NCBI GenBank assembly: GCA_963733885.1
Contig: CAVTES010000007.1
Location: 434,001-498,000, forward strand
DNA from: JACVRW01 sp963733885
Lineage (GTDB): Bacteria; Actinomycetota; Thermoleophilia; Solirubrobacterales; Thermoleophilaceae
Direction: 5' to 3'
Length of the DNA stretch: 64,000 bases
Shown: positions 33,655 through 43,257 of the stretch, in pieces
How the letters are laid out: each line of letters begins with the position of its first letter
Numbering within the stretch: position 1 is the stretch's first letter
Position numbers and translations under genes: made by a program
Notes under the pieces: generated by a model
Seen by the model: only the letters and a program-made list of their open reading frames with translations
What the model was told of the DNA's origin: nothing
The model's database searches: none

Positions 33655-35258
33655 TCAGCGGCCGATCAGGATCGCGTCGGCGATCGGCCGCTCGCCCGTG
33701 GCATCCGATGGCCGCGTGACCAGGCTGGGGCCGACCGTCATCCCGGTCGAGCCGCCGCCGTCGAGGTTCAGGGCGTCGCGGGCGCCCAGCGCCCTCATCA
33801 CGGCCGCGCTCTCCTCGAAGCTCGCTCCCACGCTGTGGCCGGGGCGGCGGCCGTCGATCGCGACCAGGAGGACGCGGCCGCCGGCCGTCACGCCCGCCAG
33901 CGTCCGCGGGTTCCGTCGTACGCCGAAGCGGTAGAAGAACTCCGGGATTCTCGGGCCAGTGGAAGCCCTCGGCGAAGGCGTTGATCGACGGCCTGCCGTT
34001 GTCGAGCAGGCGCGGGCCGCCGTTCACGATGTCCGTGCCCTCTCCGGCGTGCGGCGAGGTCAGGGTGGCCACCTTCGAGCCGAGCCGGGCGTGACTTCGG
34101 AGCCAGACGGCCCCGTCTCCGGTCCCGGCGAGCACGGAGCCGCCGGACGGGATGGCGCCGCCGCGCGCGTCCCTGAGCTCGACTACGCGGCCGCGCCGGT
34201 CGAGCACCGCCTCCACCCCGTCTCCGGGCTCGGTCGTCGCCGCCGAACGCCTCCGTGAACAGGATCAGCTCGCTCGCGTCCGTGCAGGTGAAGTCGTGCT
34301 TGGGCAGCTCCGTCGGCACGTCGCCGCCTGTCCCGCCGCAGCCGCGGATCAGGCCGGGCTTCCGGTTCAGGCCGTCGATCTCCCGGACCGCCCCGTCCGA
34401 GGCCCGTGCGCGGAGTCGCGTGCGGACCGGCGCGACCTGGGCGCCGCTCTCCGTCAGCAACAGGCTGGTCCGGCCGCCCACCGACTCGCTCACCAGCTCG
34501 CCGTCGAGCATCGATACGCCGGCCAGATCGCCGGGCGTTCCGTCGGCCGAGCCGATCACGAAGTAGCCGCCGTTCAGCGAGGCGACGGCGCCGGTTCTGC
34601 CGGCCAGGCCGGAGAGGAGCTCACGCTCCGGCACGATGCCGGTGGCCAGCTCGGCGTCGAGGGCAGGACGGAAGGCCGTGCGCGACCGGCGGCTGTCCAC
34701 CTCGAGCACGTGCACCACCCAGGGGCCGGTCGTAGGGCCGCCGTCCTCTCCCGTGTAGACCACCCGCGTGCCCGCGTAGCCCTCGGCGGTAAGCCGGTCG
34801 CGGAGGGTGATCGCCTCGGCTTCGGAGCCGAAGCTCCCTACCCGCACGAGCCAGCCGAGCGGTCCGCGCTGGGGATCGTCGGCGGCGCGCTCGGAGATCC
34901 GCAGGACGGTCGGGTCGTGGCCGTCGGCGCGGAGCTCCTCCGCGAGCGCGTCCGCGTCGGCGCGCCCCGCCCGAAATCCGACATCGACCGTGTACACATC
35001 GCGCGGCGACGACTCGCCGCGCACGATCCGCGTGTAGCGGACGCCGGGCGCCACCTGCTGCTCGAAGCGCTCCTCGGGGAGGCCACGCGGGCCGAGCGGA
35101 AGCGGCTCGCCGCGGGAGGGTTGGCCGCTTGCGCCCGGTGCCGCGAGCACAAGCGCGGCCGCCATCGCAACGACCGCGGCCAGGAGCCGGGCCGCGCGCC
35201 CGCCGGGCGGAGCGGACGCGCGGGTCCCGGGTCCTCGGGGGATGCGAGGGGCCAGCAC
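33655..35258 (-). CDS. secreted SPOR-domain phosphodiester glycosidase (NAGPA family), two frameshifts
   Basis: About 534 codons. Signal peptide/anchor near residue 20-45. A SPOR-like region (about 80-165; DVYTVDVGFRAGRADADALA, WLVRVGSFGSEAEAITLRDR) that may bind denuded peptidoglycan. Then the NAGPA domain: VVHVLEVDSRRSRTAFRPAL, VASLNGGYFVIGSADGTPGD, DIVNGGPRLLDNGRPSINAF, and the end AVMRALGARDALNLDGGGST. Breaks near 34244 and 33935 are single extra bases. The family cleaves GlcNAc-phosphodiesters. It is 5 bp after the GH3 gene in one operon behind a dre-like operator. Confidence 0.85.
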
Positions 35259-35263
35259 TTCAG

Positions 35264-37039
35264 TCAGTAACCGAGCCCGTGCCCGAACGGGTACAGGATC
35301 GTTCCGGGGTCGCCGGCGGCGGGGACGTCCACGGGCAGCCGGCCGCTCGGGTTCACATCGCCGAACAGCGTTCTCGCGAGCGCCCGCAGCGACACGCCGG
35401 CGTAGCTATAGGTCGCGACGTAGGTGTCGGCGCCCGGCAGGTGGGCGATGTCATACGGGTCGCGTACCGCGGCCACGATCACCGGCTTCCCGCTCGCCAC
35501 CAGCTCGGCCACCAGCCGCTGCTGGGCCGGCGAGCTCCACGCACGGTTGGTCACCACGATCACCACGTCGTTCCGGTCGGCGTCGGCGGCCGCGCGGGCG
35601 GCGGCGATCGCCGCGTCGCTGGGCGCCGCCCCCGTCTCCAGCACCTCTGCGGCCAGGCCGCGCTCGCGGACCTGCGAGCCGAGCGTCGCCGTCGTCGTCA
35701 CGCCCCATCCGGTCACCAGCGCGCCTTGCCCCGCGCCGGGGCGCAAGGGCAGCACACCGGCGTCGTTCTTCACCAGCGTGACGGTCCGTTCGGTGACCTC
35801 GTCTGCGGTCTCCAGGTGGCGCCGCGTGCCCACCACCCTGTCCACCTTGTGCTCCTTCACGAACGGCTGCTTGAACAGCCCCAGCCGCTCCTTCAGGCGC
35901 AGCACTCGGTACACGGACTGCTCGATCCGGCGCTCGCTGATCTCACCCGAGCGCACCGCCTCCAGCACGGCGCGGTACGCCACGTCGAATTCCGGCGGCA
36001 TCAGCATGAGATCGGCGCCGGCCTTGATCGCCTCGACGGGCACGCGGTCGTCGCCGAACATCTCCCGCACGCCCTGCATGTCCAGGGCGTCGGTAACCAC
36101 CACGCCGTCGAAGTCCATCTGGCGCCGCAGCAGGTCGGTGAGGATCGGCCGGGAGAGGGTCGCGGGGCGACCCGAGTCATCCAGCGCGGGCACCACGATG
36201 TGCGCGGTCATGATCGACTCGACGCCCGCGCCGATCGCCGCCTCGAACGGCGGGAGGTCGACGCTCTCGAGCTCCTCGACGGTGTGGTCGATCACCGGCA
36301 GGCCCGTGTGCGAGTCGACGTTGGTGTCTCCGTGGCCGGGGAAGTGCTTCGAGGTGGACGCCACGTCCTCGCGCTGGTAGCCGCGCACCTGGGCCTCCGT
36401 CAGCGAGGAGGCCAGATCCGGGTTCGACGAGAACGAGCGAACGCCGATCACCGGGTTCTCGGGATTCACGTTCACGTCCGCAACGGGCGCGAAGTTCTGG
36501 TTGATCCCCATCGCGCGGAGCTCCTCGCCCGTGACCTCGGCCGCGGACTTGGCGAGCCTCGGATCGCGCGCGGCGCCCAGCGCCATGTTGCCGGGGAACT
36601 GCGTGGCGGGCTCCGTCACCCGCACCACCAGGCCCTGCTCCTGGTCCGTCGAGATCAGCGCTGGGATCTCAGCTCCCGACGAGGTGGCCGCTCTCTGGAT
36701 CCCGTTCGACAGGGCAGCGATCTGGCGCGGGTTCTGCACGTTGTCGGACCACGCGAAGTAGATGATCCCGCCGAGGTGGTAGCGCTCGATCAGCTCCCGG
36801 TGGCTGTCGACGCCGTACTCGGTCTGGTTGCGCGGGTCGGCCTGGTCGGCGTCCGTCCCGTAGGCGTAGGTCATGAACATCTGGCCGACCTTCTCCTCGA
36901 GGGACATCCGGTCGATCTTCCGCAGGAGCCGGTCGCCTTCGTCGCGGTCCGCTGACGCGCCGGGTGCGGTCGCCACCGCCACGGCCAGCGCGCATGCCAG
37001 GAGCAGCGCCCACGTGCGTCGAGTCCGCAGAGTCCGCAT
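35264..37039 (-). CDS. secreted glycoside hydrolase family 3 beta-N-acetylhexosaminidase (NagZ-like)
   Basis: 591 aa. Signal peptide MRTLRTRRTWALLLACALAV onward. The GH3 N-domain reads LEEKVGQMFMTYAYG, then LISTDQEQGLVVRVTEPATQ, with the NagZ hallmark STSKHFPGHGDTNVDSHTGL (KH(F/S)PGHG, His/Asp general acid-base loop), and VVVTDALDMQGVREMFGDDR with the catalytic Asp (TDAL). The GH3 C-domain ends FGHGLGY. NagZ-type enzymes release GlcNAc from chitin oligomers or muropeptides. Here the enzyme is exported rather than cytosolic. It is the first gene of the operon with the phosphodiester glycosidase. Confidence 0.92.
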   Translation of the reverse strand: MRTLRTRRTWALLLACALAVAVATAPGASADRDEGDRLLRKIDRMSLEEKVGQMFMTYAYGTDADQADPRNQTEYGVDSHRELIERYHLGGIIYFAWSDNVQNPRQIAALSNGIQRAATSSGAEIPALISTDQEQGLVVRVTEPATQFPGNMALGAARDPRLAKSAAEVTGEELRAMGINQNFAPVADVNVNPENPVIGVRSFSSNPDLASSLTEAQVRGYQREDVASTSKHFPGHGDTNVDSHTGLPVIDHTVEELESVDLPPFEAAIGAGVESIMTAHIVVPALDDSGRPATLSRPILTDLLRRQMDFDGVVVTDALDMQGVREMFGDDRVPVEAIKAGADLMLMPPEFDVAYRAVLEAVRSGEISERRIEQSVYRVLRLKERLGLFKQPFVKEHKVDRVVGTRRHLETADEVTERTVTLVKNDAGVLPLRPGAGQGALVTGWGVTTTATLGSQVRERGLAAEVLETGAAPSDAAIAAARAAADADRNDVVIVVTNRAWSSPAQQRLVAELVASGKPVIVAAVRDPYDIAHLPGADTYVATYSYAGVSLRALARTLFGDVNPSGRLPVDVPAAGDPGTILYPFGHGLGY

Positions 37040-37069
37040 TCGTCGTTCCTCCCATGACCGGTCTTGAAT

Positions 37070-37085
37070 ACTGGTCTATACCAGT
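37070..37085. promoter_or_regulatory. dre-like operator (DasR/NagR family, GntR)
   Basis: ACTGGTCTATACCAGT differs at one position from the perfect palindrome ACTGGTCTAGACCAGT, the DasR-responsive element known from Streptomyces chitin and GlcNAc genes. It lies 31 bp upstream of the GH3 ATG. The operator would couple this amino-sugar operon to GlcNAc-6-P-type signalling through a GntR regulator; no such regulator is encoded in this window. Confidence 0.75.
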
Positions 37086-37184
37086 TCTCTGGATTACCCG
37101 GTTCTGCCCCCGGCGAGACATGGGGGTGGCGAATAGGTAACTCCCCCGACGCGCCTCGGCTCGATCTCCGGCACGGTCGTTCGC

Positions 37185-38561
37185 ATGACCATCACCGGAG
37201 CACCCACACTCGCCGCCGAGCTTCGCGCCGGCGGCTTCGTCGGCCGCGTCATCGAACCGGACGACCCCGACTACGACCACTCACGCGCCGGCTGGAACGG
37301 CGCGATCGACCGGCGCCCGGCCGCCGTGGCCTGCGCGACCGACGCCGACGACGTGGCGGCCGCGATCCGGGCCGCCCGCGCCGCCGACCTGCCCTTCACC
37401 ATCCGCGCCGGGGGGCACTCGGTGTCGGGGCGCTCGGTGCGCGACGGCGCGCTGTGCATCGACCTGCGCGAAATGAACGGCGTGGACGTGGACCTGCAGC
37501 GGGGCGTCGTGCGGGTCGGCGGCGGTGCCCTGCTCGGCGAGCTCGACGCCGCCACCCAGAGGCACGGGCTCGCGGTGCCGGCGGGCCAGATCTCGCACAC
37601 CGGCGTCGGCGGGCTCACGCTCGGGGGCGGCATCGGCTGGCTGATGCGGCACCACGGTCTCACGATCGACTCGCTCGAATCGGCCCAGGTCGTGCTGGCC
37701 GACGGCGAGGTCGTGCGCGCGGCCGCCGACGAGCACCCCGACCTGTTCTGGGCGCTGCGCGGCGGTGGCGGCGACTTCGGCGCGGTCGTGAGCTTCGAGT
37801 TCCGCCCCCACCGCGTCGGCCCGATGGTCCTCGCGGGGATCCTCGTCTACCCGTGGGACGAGGCTCGCGACGCCCTGCGCGCGACCCGCGAGCTGATGGA
37901 CGACGCGCCGCCCGAGCTGACAACCTTCGTCACCCTGCTCACCGCGCCTCCCGGGCCGCCGTTCCCGCCGGAGCTGCAGGGCCGAAAGGTGGCGGTGGTG
38001 GGCGTGGCGTGGAGCGGCGACCTGGCCGAGGGGGAGCGGGTGCTGGCCCCGCTGCGAGAGGGCTGCCCGCCGGCCCTCGACCTCGTCGGGCCGATGCCGT
38101 ACGTCGCGCTCCAGACGATGCTCGACGAGACGGCGCCGCACGGCTGGCGGTTCTACGACCGGCTCCACTACCTCCCGGCGGTCGGCGACGGCTTCATCGA
38201 CGCGCTCGTGGGCGGCTTCGAGGACGTCCCGACGCCGCAGTCGCACGTGGTGACGGGCTGGATGGGCGGCGCGATCGACCGGGTGGCGCCGGGCGAGACT
38301 GCGTTCGGTCACCGCGACGCGCGCGCCTTCACCTGGATCATCGGGTGCTCCGGCGACGCGCCCGTGGGACCGACCGCGGAGTGGGTGCGGCGCGTCTGGG
38401 ACCACACCGCGCCGTACGCCCGCGAGGGGGTGTACGTGAACGCCCTCGACAGCGGTCGCCCGGTGCGGGAGGCCTACGCCGACGGGATCTGGGAGCGGCT
38501 CGTGGCGATCAAGCGCCGCTACGACCCGGACGGGGTCTTCGCCGGCAACGGGATCGGTTAG
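37185..38561 (+). CDS. FAD-binding oxidoreductase (berberine-bridge-enzyme-like)
   Basis: 458 aa. The FAD-binding PCMH domain holds FTIRAGGHSVSGRSVRDGAL, where the His is the usual site of 8-alpha-N-histidyl FAD, plus LTLGGGIGWLMRHHGLTIDS and GGGGDFGAVVSFEFRPHRVG. The C-terminal BBE segment ends RRYDPDGVFAGNGIG. These enzymes oxidise sugars or secondary metabolites with O2. The stop codon TAG is the first base-triplet of the left arm of repeat copy 2. A LuxR-TPR regulator is convergent immediately downstream. Confidence 0.9.
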   Translation: MTITGAPTLAAELRAGGFVGRVIEPDDPDYDHSRAGWNGAIDRRPAAVACATDADDVAAAIRAARAADLPFTIRAGGHSVSGRSVRDGALCIDLREMNGVDVDLQRGVVRVGGGALLGELDAATQRHGLAVPAGQISHTGVGGLTLGGGIGWLMRHHGLTIDSLESAQVVLADGEVVRAAADEHPDLFWALRGGGGDFGAVVSFEFRPHRVGPMVLAGILVYPWDEARDALRATRELMDDAPPELTTFVTLLTAPPGPPFPPELQGRKVAVVGVAWSGDLAEGERVLAPLREGCPPALDLVGPMPYVALQTMLDETAPHGWRFYDRLHYLPAVGDGFIDALVGGFEDVPTPQSHVVTGWMGGAIDRVAPGETAFGHRDARAFTWIIGCSGDAPVGPTAEWVRRVWDHTAPYAREGVYVNALDSGRPVREAYADGIWERLVAIKRRYDPDGVFAGNGIG

Positions 38562-38723
38562 TGACCTGAGGCGGAAGTTCGGCGTCAGCTTCCCGAGCGG
38601 CTGGGCGTGGCTGGCGACGCACACGGGATGAGTCGATGCCGAAGCATCGGCGATTCCCGTGGGTGGCGCCAGGCGCGTCCAGACGCCGGGAAGGTGCGCG
38701 CGAACTGACGACTCAGGTCACTA
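38559..38723. repeat. structured intergenic element, copy 2 (long imperfect hairpin)
   Basis: Outer arms TAGTGACCTGAG (38559-38570) and CTCAGGTCACTA (38712-38723) are perfect complements, and each begins with the TAG stop of one of the two convergent genes. Inside are AGTTCG/CGAACT and CTTCCCG/CGGGAAG pairs, then the same core as copy 1: CTGGGCGTGGCTGGCG, CGGGATGAGTCGATGC-CGAA-GCATCGGCGATTCCCG as an apical hairpin, and CGCCAGGCGCGTCCAG. Outer arms differ completely from copy 1. It may act as a bidirectional terminator, a structured RNA or a mobile hairpin. Confidence 0.85.
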
Positions 38724-40337
38724 GAGGCCCTCCCTCACGGCGTGCGCGGCCGCCTCGGCGCGGCTGCGCACGCCGAGCTTCGCCAGCACGTTGCCCACGT
38801 GGTGCTCCGCGGTCTTCGGGGCGATCACGAGCCGGTCTGCGATCTGCGCGTTCGACAGTCCGGCGGCTATGAGGCTCAGGACCTCGAGCTCCCGGGCGGT
38901 GAGGTGGTCGCGCTCTCCTCTGGTGACCACCCGCCCGGCGACCCCCAAATCGCGCAGCAGGCCGGCGGCGCGATCGGCGTCCTTGCGGGCGCCGAGGCGC
39001 TCGAAGACGTCGCGGGCGGCGCGGGCGGAGACGAGGGCGAACGGCGAGCCGGCCGCCGCCTGGACGCGCGCGAGGGCGAGGCGGGCGCGGCCCTCCTCGA
39101 GCGGGAAGTCGATTGCGGCGAAGCGTGCGACGGCGTGCTCGAGGTGGTGCTCCGCCTCGGCGCGGTCCGCCCGAGCCGCGGCCACCCGCCCCGTGAGCAG
39201 CGCCGCTGTCGCCTCCAGGTCTGGTCGGGCCAGCTGCCGTGCCCTCTCGTCGAGACGCTCCGCCGCTCGCGCCGCGTCCTCCAGCTCTCCCGTCGCCAGC
39301 GCCAGCTCGGCTCGCAGAGCCAGCACTTCGGGGTCGTCGGAGGGGTCGGGGCGGCGGTCCAGCATCGCCTGCGCGAGGTCATGCTCGCCGCGCTCCAGAT
39401 GCAGCCGCACGATCGTCGCGAACGCCGCCGGCTCGTCCTCGAGTCCGCTCAGCAGCTTCTCGGCCTCCTCGGTCCGCCCCTGCCGCAGCCGCAGCTCGGC
39501 GAGCACCGCCAGCGGCAGCATCCGGCCGCCGCCTTTTTGCCGGCTCGCCGGCCGCTCCAGGGCCTCGCCCAGCACGGCCTCGGCGCGCTCCCAGTCGCCC
39601 GCCCTCACAAGGACTCCTCCGTAGATGCCCCGGCACCACGACTGCACCGGCAGGAAGCGGCGCCGCTCGGTGAACTCCACCACCGCCTCACACCACTCCA
39701 CCGCGCGCGGCAGGTCGGAGAGCCCGTCGCAGACGACCAGCGTCGTGCAGCACGCGTCGCCACAAGCCAGCGGATCGCTCGACTCGCCGCCCAGCGCGAC
39801 CGTCATCGCCTCGTCGAGCAGGCCCATCCCCTCCTCCACGCGGCCCTGGCCCACCGCCGCGCGGCCGAGCTGGGCGAGGGCCATGCACTCCACGTCCGCG
39901 TCGGCCAACTCGTGCGCGAGGTCCAGAGCGGTGCGGGCGTGGCGCTCGGCATCGGCCGGATCGCCGGCCCGCTTTGCCTCCTCGATCGCCAGCCAACCCA
40001 GCTCCGCCGATGGGGCGGCGTCTGCGAGCAGGCGGCGCGCGCGCGACAGCCACCCGGCCGAGGCGGCCGTCCGGCCGTCGATGCGGTGCTCCCCCGCCAG
40101 ATAGGTCGCGAGGCCGCCGGCGCTTAGGGCGTCGCCGCGGCGCTGGTACGCGGCGTAGGCCTCACGTCGACGGTCGATGGCGGCGTCGCGCTCGCCCAGC
40201 CACCACAGGGACTGGCCCAGGCCGTCCAGCGCCTCGGGATCGCCCGGCTCGGCCTCGAGTGCGGCGGCGAACGCGTCGCGGGCGGCTGCCCAGTCGGCCT
40301 CGGCGAAGTGCTCCCAGCCGCTCTGCTTGCTGTCCAT
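38721..40337 (-). CDS. LuxR-family transcriptional regulator with TPR-like domain
   Basis: 538 aa. The N-terminal 460 residues are helical repeats of the TPR kind (ARDAFAAALEAEPGDPEALD, AERHARTALDLAHELADAD and later copies). The C-terminal 65 residues are a GerE/LuxR HTH: HLTARELEVLSLIAAGLSNA, IADRLVIAPKTAEHHVGNVL, AKLGVRSRAEAAAHAVREGL. No AAA+ (MalT-type) domain is evident. The regulator probably controls the convergent FAD oxidase, as such pairs are common in Actinobacteria. ATG at 40337. Confidence 0.85.
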   Translation of the reverse strand: MDSKQSGWEHFAEADWAAARDAFAAALEAEPGDPEALDGLGQSLWWLGERDAAIDRRREAYAAYQRRGDALSAGGLATYLAGEHRIDGRTAASAGWLSRARRLLADAAPSAELGWLAIEEAKRAGDPADAERHARTALDLAHELADADVECMALAQLGRAAVGQGRVEEGMGLLDEAMTVALGGESSDPLACGDACCTTLVVCDGLSDLPRAVEWCEAVVEFTERRRFLPVQSWCRGIYGGVLVRAGDWERAEAVLGEALERPASRQKGGGRMLPLAVLAELRLRQGRTEEAEKLLSGLEDEPAAFATIVRLHLERGEHDLAQAMLDRRPDPSDDPEVLALRAELALATGELEDAARAAERLDERARQLARPDLEATAALLTGRVAAARADRAEAEHHLEHAVARFAAIDFPLEEGRARLALARVQAAAGSPFALVSARAARDVFERLGARKDADRAAGLLRDLGVAGRVVTRGERDHLTARELEVLSLIAAGLSNAQIADRLVIAPKTAEHHVGNVLAKLGVRSRAEAAAHAVREGL

Positions 40338-40453
40338 GGGCGCGTACAGTCTCGCCGGTTCGCGCGGCGCTCACCAGCGGCGGCGGCGGGCACGCCTTGC
40401 CCCGCGAACGCAACGGCGGCAGTGAGGTAGTGGCATCGAGGCCGCCCGCGGGC

Positions 40454-40506
40454 CGAGTGTGGGCCCTCAAAGGCGCCATATACGGTGCTCTGAAGGCCCA
40501 CACTCG
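40454..40506. repeat. perfect-arm hairpin between divergent genes
   Basis: CGAGTGTGGGCC (40454-40465) and GGCCCACACTCG (40495-40506) pair perfectly over 12 bp. Inside, GGCGCC pairs with GGTGCT using two G-U pairs around an ATATAC loop, with a CTCAAA/CTGAA internal loop. It lies between the divergent LuxR-TPR and M20-peptidase genes, so it may be an operator, an attenuator or a structured RNA. No second copy was seen in the window. Confidence 0.6.
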
Positions 40507-40540
40507 TGGAACCGGGGTTCTCGCGCTTAGGATCGCCACG

Positions 40541-41852
40541 ATGGCGGACTCCCACCAGCACGAGGCCACGGTGGTCCTGCAACGCCTCCTGCGCCTCAAC
40601 ACGGTCAACCCACCCGGCAACGAGCGACCCGCCCAGGAGTTCCTCAGGGCCTTCTTCGACAGCGCGGGGCTGGAGACCACGCTGCTCGGAGACGATCCGG
40701 CCCGGCCCAACCTCGTTGCCCGCCTTCGCGGCCACGGGCCCGGGCCGACGCTCGGCCTCCTCTCGCACGTCGACACCGTCATCGCGGACCCCGCCGGCTG
40801 GCGCCATGGGCCCTGGTCCGGCGAACTCGACGACGACGGCTTCGTGTGGGGCCGCGGCGCCCTCGACATGAAGTCGCAGACCGCCGCGGAGGCCGTGGCA
40901 GCCGCGAGTCTCGCCAGGGCGGGTTGGCGGCCCGAACAAGGCGACCTGCTCGTCATCTCGGTCAGCGACGAGGAGGTCGACGGAACCGGCGCCGAGTGGC
41001 TCACCGCCGAGCATCCCGAGCTCGTCCGTTGCGACTACCTGCTCAACGAGGGCGGCGGCGAGTCGATCGCCATCGACGGCAGGCGCGCGTACACCATGTC
41101 GGCCGGCGAGAAGGGCGTCTTTCGCTTCACGCTGACCACCGACGGCGCGGCCGGCCACGCGTCCCTCCCCTCCGTAGCCGACAACGCGCTGCTCAAGCTC
41201 GGCCCACTCCTCCAGGCGATGGAGAGCAAGGCACCGACGTGGGACATCACCCCGGCCCCACGGGCCTTGCTCGCCGAGCTTGGCTTCGATTCGGATGGCG
41301 ATCCTTCCAGCGCTCTGACCGCGCTGAAGGAACGCGCGCCCGGGTTCTGCGCCGGAGGTGGACGCCATGATGCGGGTGACCCTGGCCCCGACGATGGTGG
41401 CCGCGTCGGATCAGATGAACGTGATTCCCGCGACGGCGCGCCTGCACGTGGATTGCCGCGTTCCGCCGGGGATGGAGGAGCCGGCGGTTCTGGCGCGCGT
41501 GCAGGAGGTGCTGGGCGACACCGGCTACCGCCTGGAGTTCACCGAGCGCGTGGTGGGCAACGTGTCAGCGCCGGAGTCGCCGCTGGCCAACGCCCTGCGC
41601 GGCTGGGTAAAGCGCACCGATCCCGGCGCGCGCCTCCTCCCCACCGTCTGCGTGGGCTACACCGACTCGCGCACCTTCCGGGCCGCCTTCCCCGATTGCG
41701 TCGCCTACGGCTTCTTCCCGCACAGGCATATGACCGTCGAGGAGCTCGACGAACTCGTGCACGGCCGCGACGAGCGCATCGATGTGCGCGACGTCGGCCT
41801 GGCGGTGGACTGCTACCGCACGGTGGCGACCGAGCTGCTCGGCGGCGGCTGA
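40541..41852 (+). CDS. M20 family metallopeptidase, one frameshift
   Basis: About 437 codons. TLGLLSHVDTV holds the first zinc His (H-x-D), VWGRGALDMKSQTAAEAVAA has the bridging Asp, LLVISVSDEEVDGTGAEWL the catalytic Glu pair, and LLNEGGGESIAIDGRRAYTM the next ligand. After a break near 41350 the sequence continues AMMRVTLAPTMVAASDQMNV, IPATARLHVDCRVPPGMEE, and CVAYGFFPHRHMTVEELDEL with the last His. M20 enzymes are aminoacylases, dipeptidases or carboxypeptidases; the substrate is not determinable. The 3' end overlaps the convergent flavin oxidoreductase gene. Confidence 0.87.
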
Positions 41853-42854
41853 TCGGCCGCCTCCAGCCCGAACTCCGACGCGATCAGCTCGTAGGAGCGC
41901 CGGCGGGCGGCATGGTCGTGCGTGATGGTGAGCACCACCACCTCCTCCGCGCCGTACTCCGCGGCCACCGCCTCCAGGCCGGAGCGCACGGTCGAGGGCG
42001 AGCCGATCACCGCCCGGCGCCCGCTTCCGCCTGGCCGCCGCTGCCGCGTCTCGAGGTAGCGCAGCGCCTTCTCCACCGGCGGGATCTCCACCAGCCGCCC
42101 CTGGCGCAGCAGTGACAGCATCATGCGGCTGGATGAGGCCAGGCGCTCGGCCTCCTCGTCTGAATCGGCGCACACCGCGATCACCCCGACCGAGAGGCGC
42201 GGTGCGCCGAGCCGCTCGGAGTCCACGAACCGCGCGCGGTAGTCGGCCGCGATCGCCGCCCCTGCCGGGTTGATGAAGTCCGCGAACGAGTACGGCAGGC
42301 CGAGCTCGCCGGCCCAGATCGCGCTCTGGGGAGACGAGCCGAGCAGCCACGGCTCCGGCCGCTCGGGCCGGCCGGGCAACGTGGCCGCCAGGCGGGCGAA
42401 CGGATGCGAAACCGGCATCCGGTCCTCCAGCAGCGAGAGCAGCTCGACAAGCTGCTCGATGAAATCGTCGGGGGCCTGCTGACGGCGGTCGCGCTGTAGC
42501 GCGAGCATCGTCATGGGATCGGTGCCCGGCGCGCGGCCCAGGCCGAGGTCGATCCGCTCAGGGTGCAGGCCGGCCAGCGAGCTGAACGTCTCCGCCACCT
42601 TCAGCGGGCTGTAGTGCGGGAGCATCACCCCGCCGCTCCCCACCCGGATCCGCGATGTGCGCGCTGCGATCGCCGCGATCGAGGATCTCGGGCGCGGCGC
42701 AGGCGAGCGCGGGCGTGGCGTGGTGCTCGGCCACCCAGTAGCGGCGATATCCGAGGCGGTCGGCAAGCGCCGCCAGGTCGAGCGTGTTGTGGAGCGCCTG
42801 CGCGGCGGTGGAGCCCTCCGGGATGGGCGACTGGTCCAGGACGCTGAGAATCAC
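41813..42854 (-). CDS. LLM-class flavin-dependent oxidoreductase, one frameshift
   Basis: About 347 codons across a break near 42680. The start is MILSVLDQSPIPEGSTAAQA with YRRYWVAEHHATPALACAAP (the YWVAEHH motif of the luciferase-like MsnO8/LLM group). It continues SRIRVGSGGVMLPHYSPLKV, ERIDLGLGRAPGTDPMTMLA, PWLLGSSPQSAIWAGELGLP and a VIGSPSTVRSGLEAVAAEY end. These FMN or F420 monooxygenases act on unknown substrates. An extra or missing base in the GATCGCGG context causes the break. It overlaps the M20 gene by 40 bp at the 3' ends. Confidence 0.88.
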
Positions 42855-42926
42855 GGAATCGACTCTTTACGAAAGCTTGTACCGCGGCTCACCGGTGCTT
42901 GGGAGGGCGCCGGGCACCCTAACCAC

Positions 42927-43253
42927 ATGAAACTCATCGCTCTCATCACAGCCATCGCAGTGCTTGCCACGACCGCCGTCGCCACCGCCCAGGCTCCTCT
43001 GCGCGAGTACGAGGGCAAGGTCGTCTCCGTCAACCGCGAGGCCAAGCGCTTCCGCCTGCATGACTCCGAGCGCGGCACCGTGCGCGTCCACGTGAACGCC
43101 AACACCCGCTTCGAGCGCATCAACGGCATGGCCGGACTGAAGGTCGGCATGCGCCGCGTGGAGGTCAAGGTGCGCCGCATCGACGGCCGCTGGATCGCGG
43201 CCGAGGTCGAGAAGTCGGGCGGCGGCGGCGAGCACGGCGGCAGCAATCCGTAG
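42927..43253 (+). CDS. secreted DUF5666-like OB-fold protein
   Basis: 108 aa: signal peptide MKLIALITAIAVLATTAVAT then a short beta-rich domain (YEGKVVSVNREAKRFRLHDS, RVHVNANTRFERINGMAGLK, VEVKVRRIDGRWIAAEVEK) that fits DUF5666 (small repeated OB-like strands). The tail is Gly/His rich. Function unknown. ATG at 42927. It is divergent from the flavin oxidoreductase and its stop is 5 bp before a hairpin. Confidence 0.65.
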   Translation: MKLIALITAIAVLATTAVATAQAPLREYEGKVVSVNREAKRFRLHDSERGTVRVHVNANTRFERINGMAGLKVGMRRVEVKVRRIDGRWIAAEVEKSGGGGEHGGSNP

Positions 43254-43257
43254 GCCC

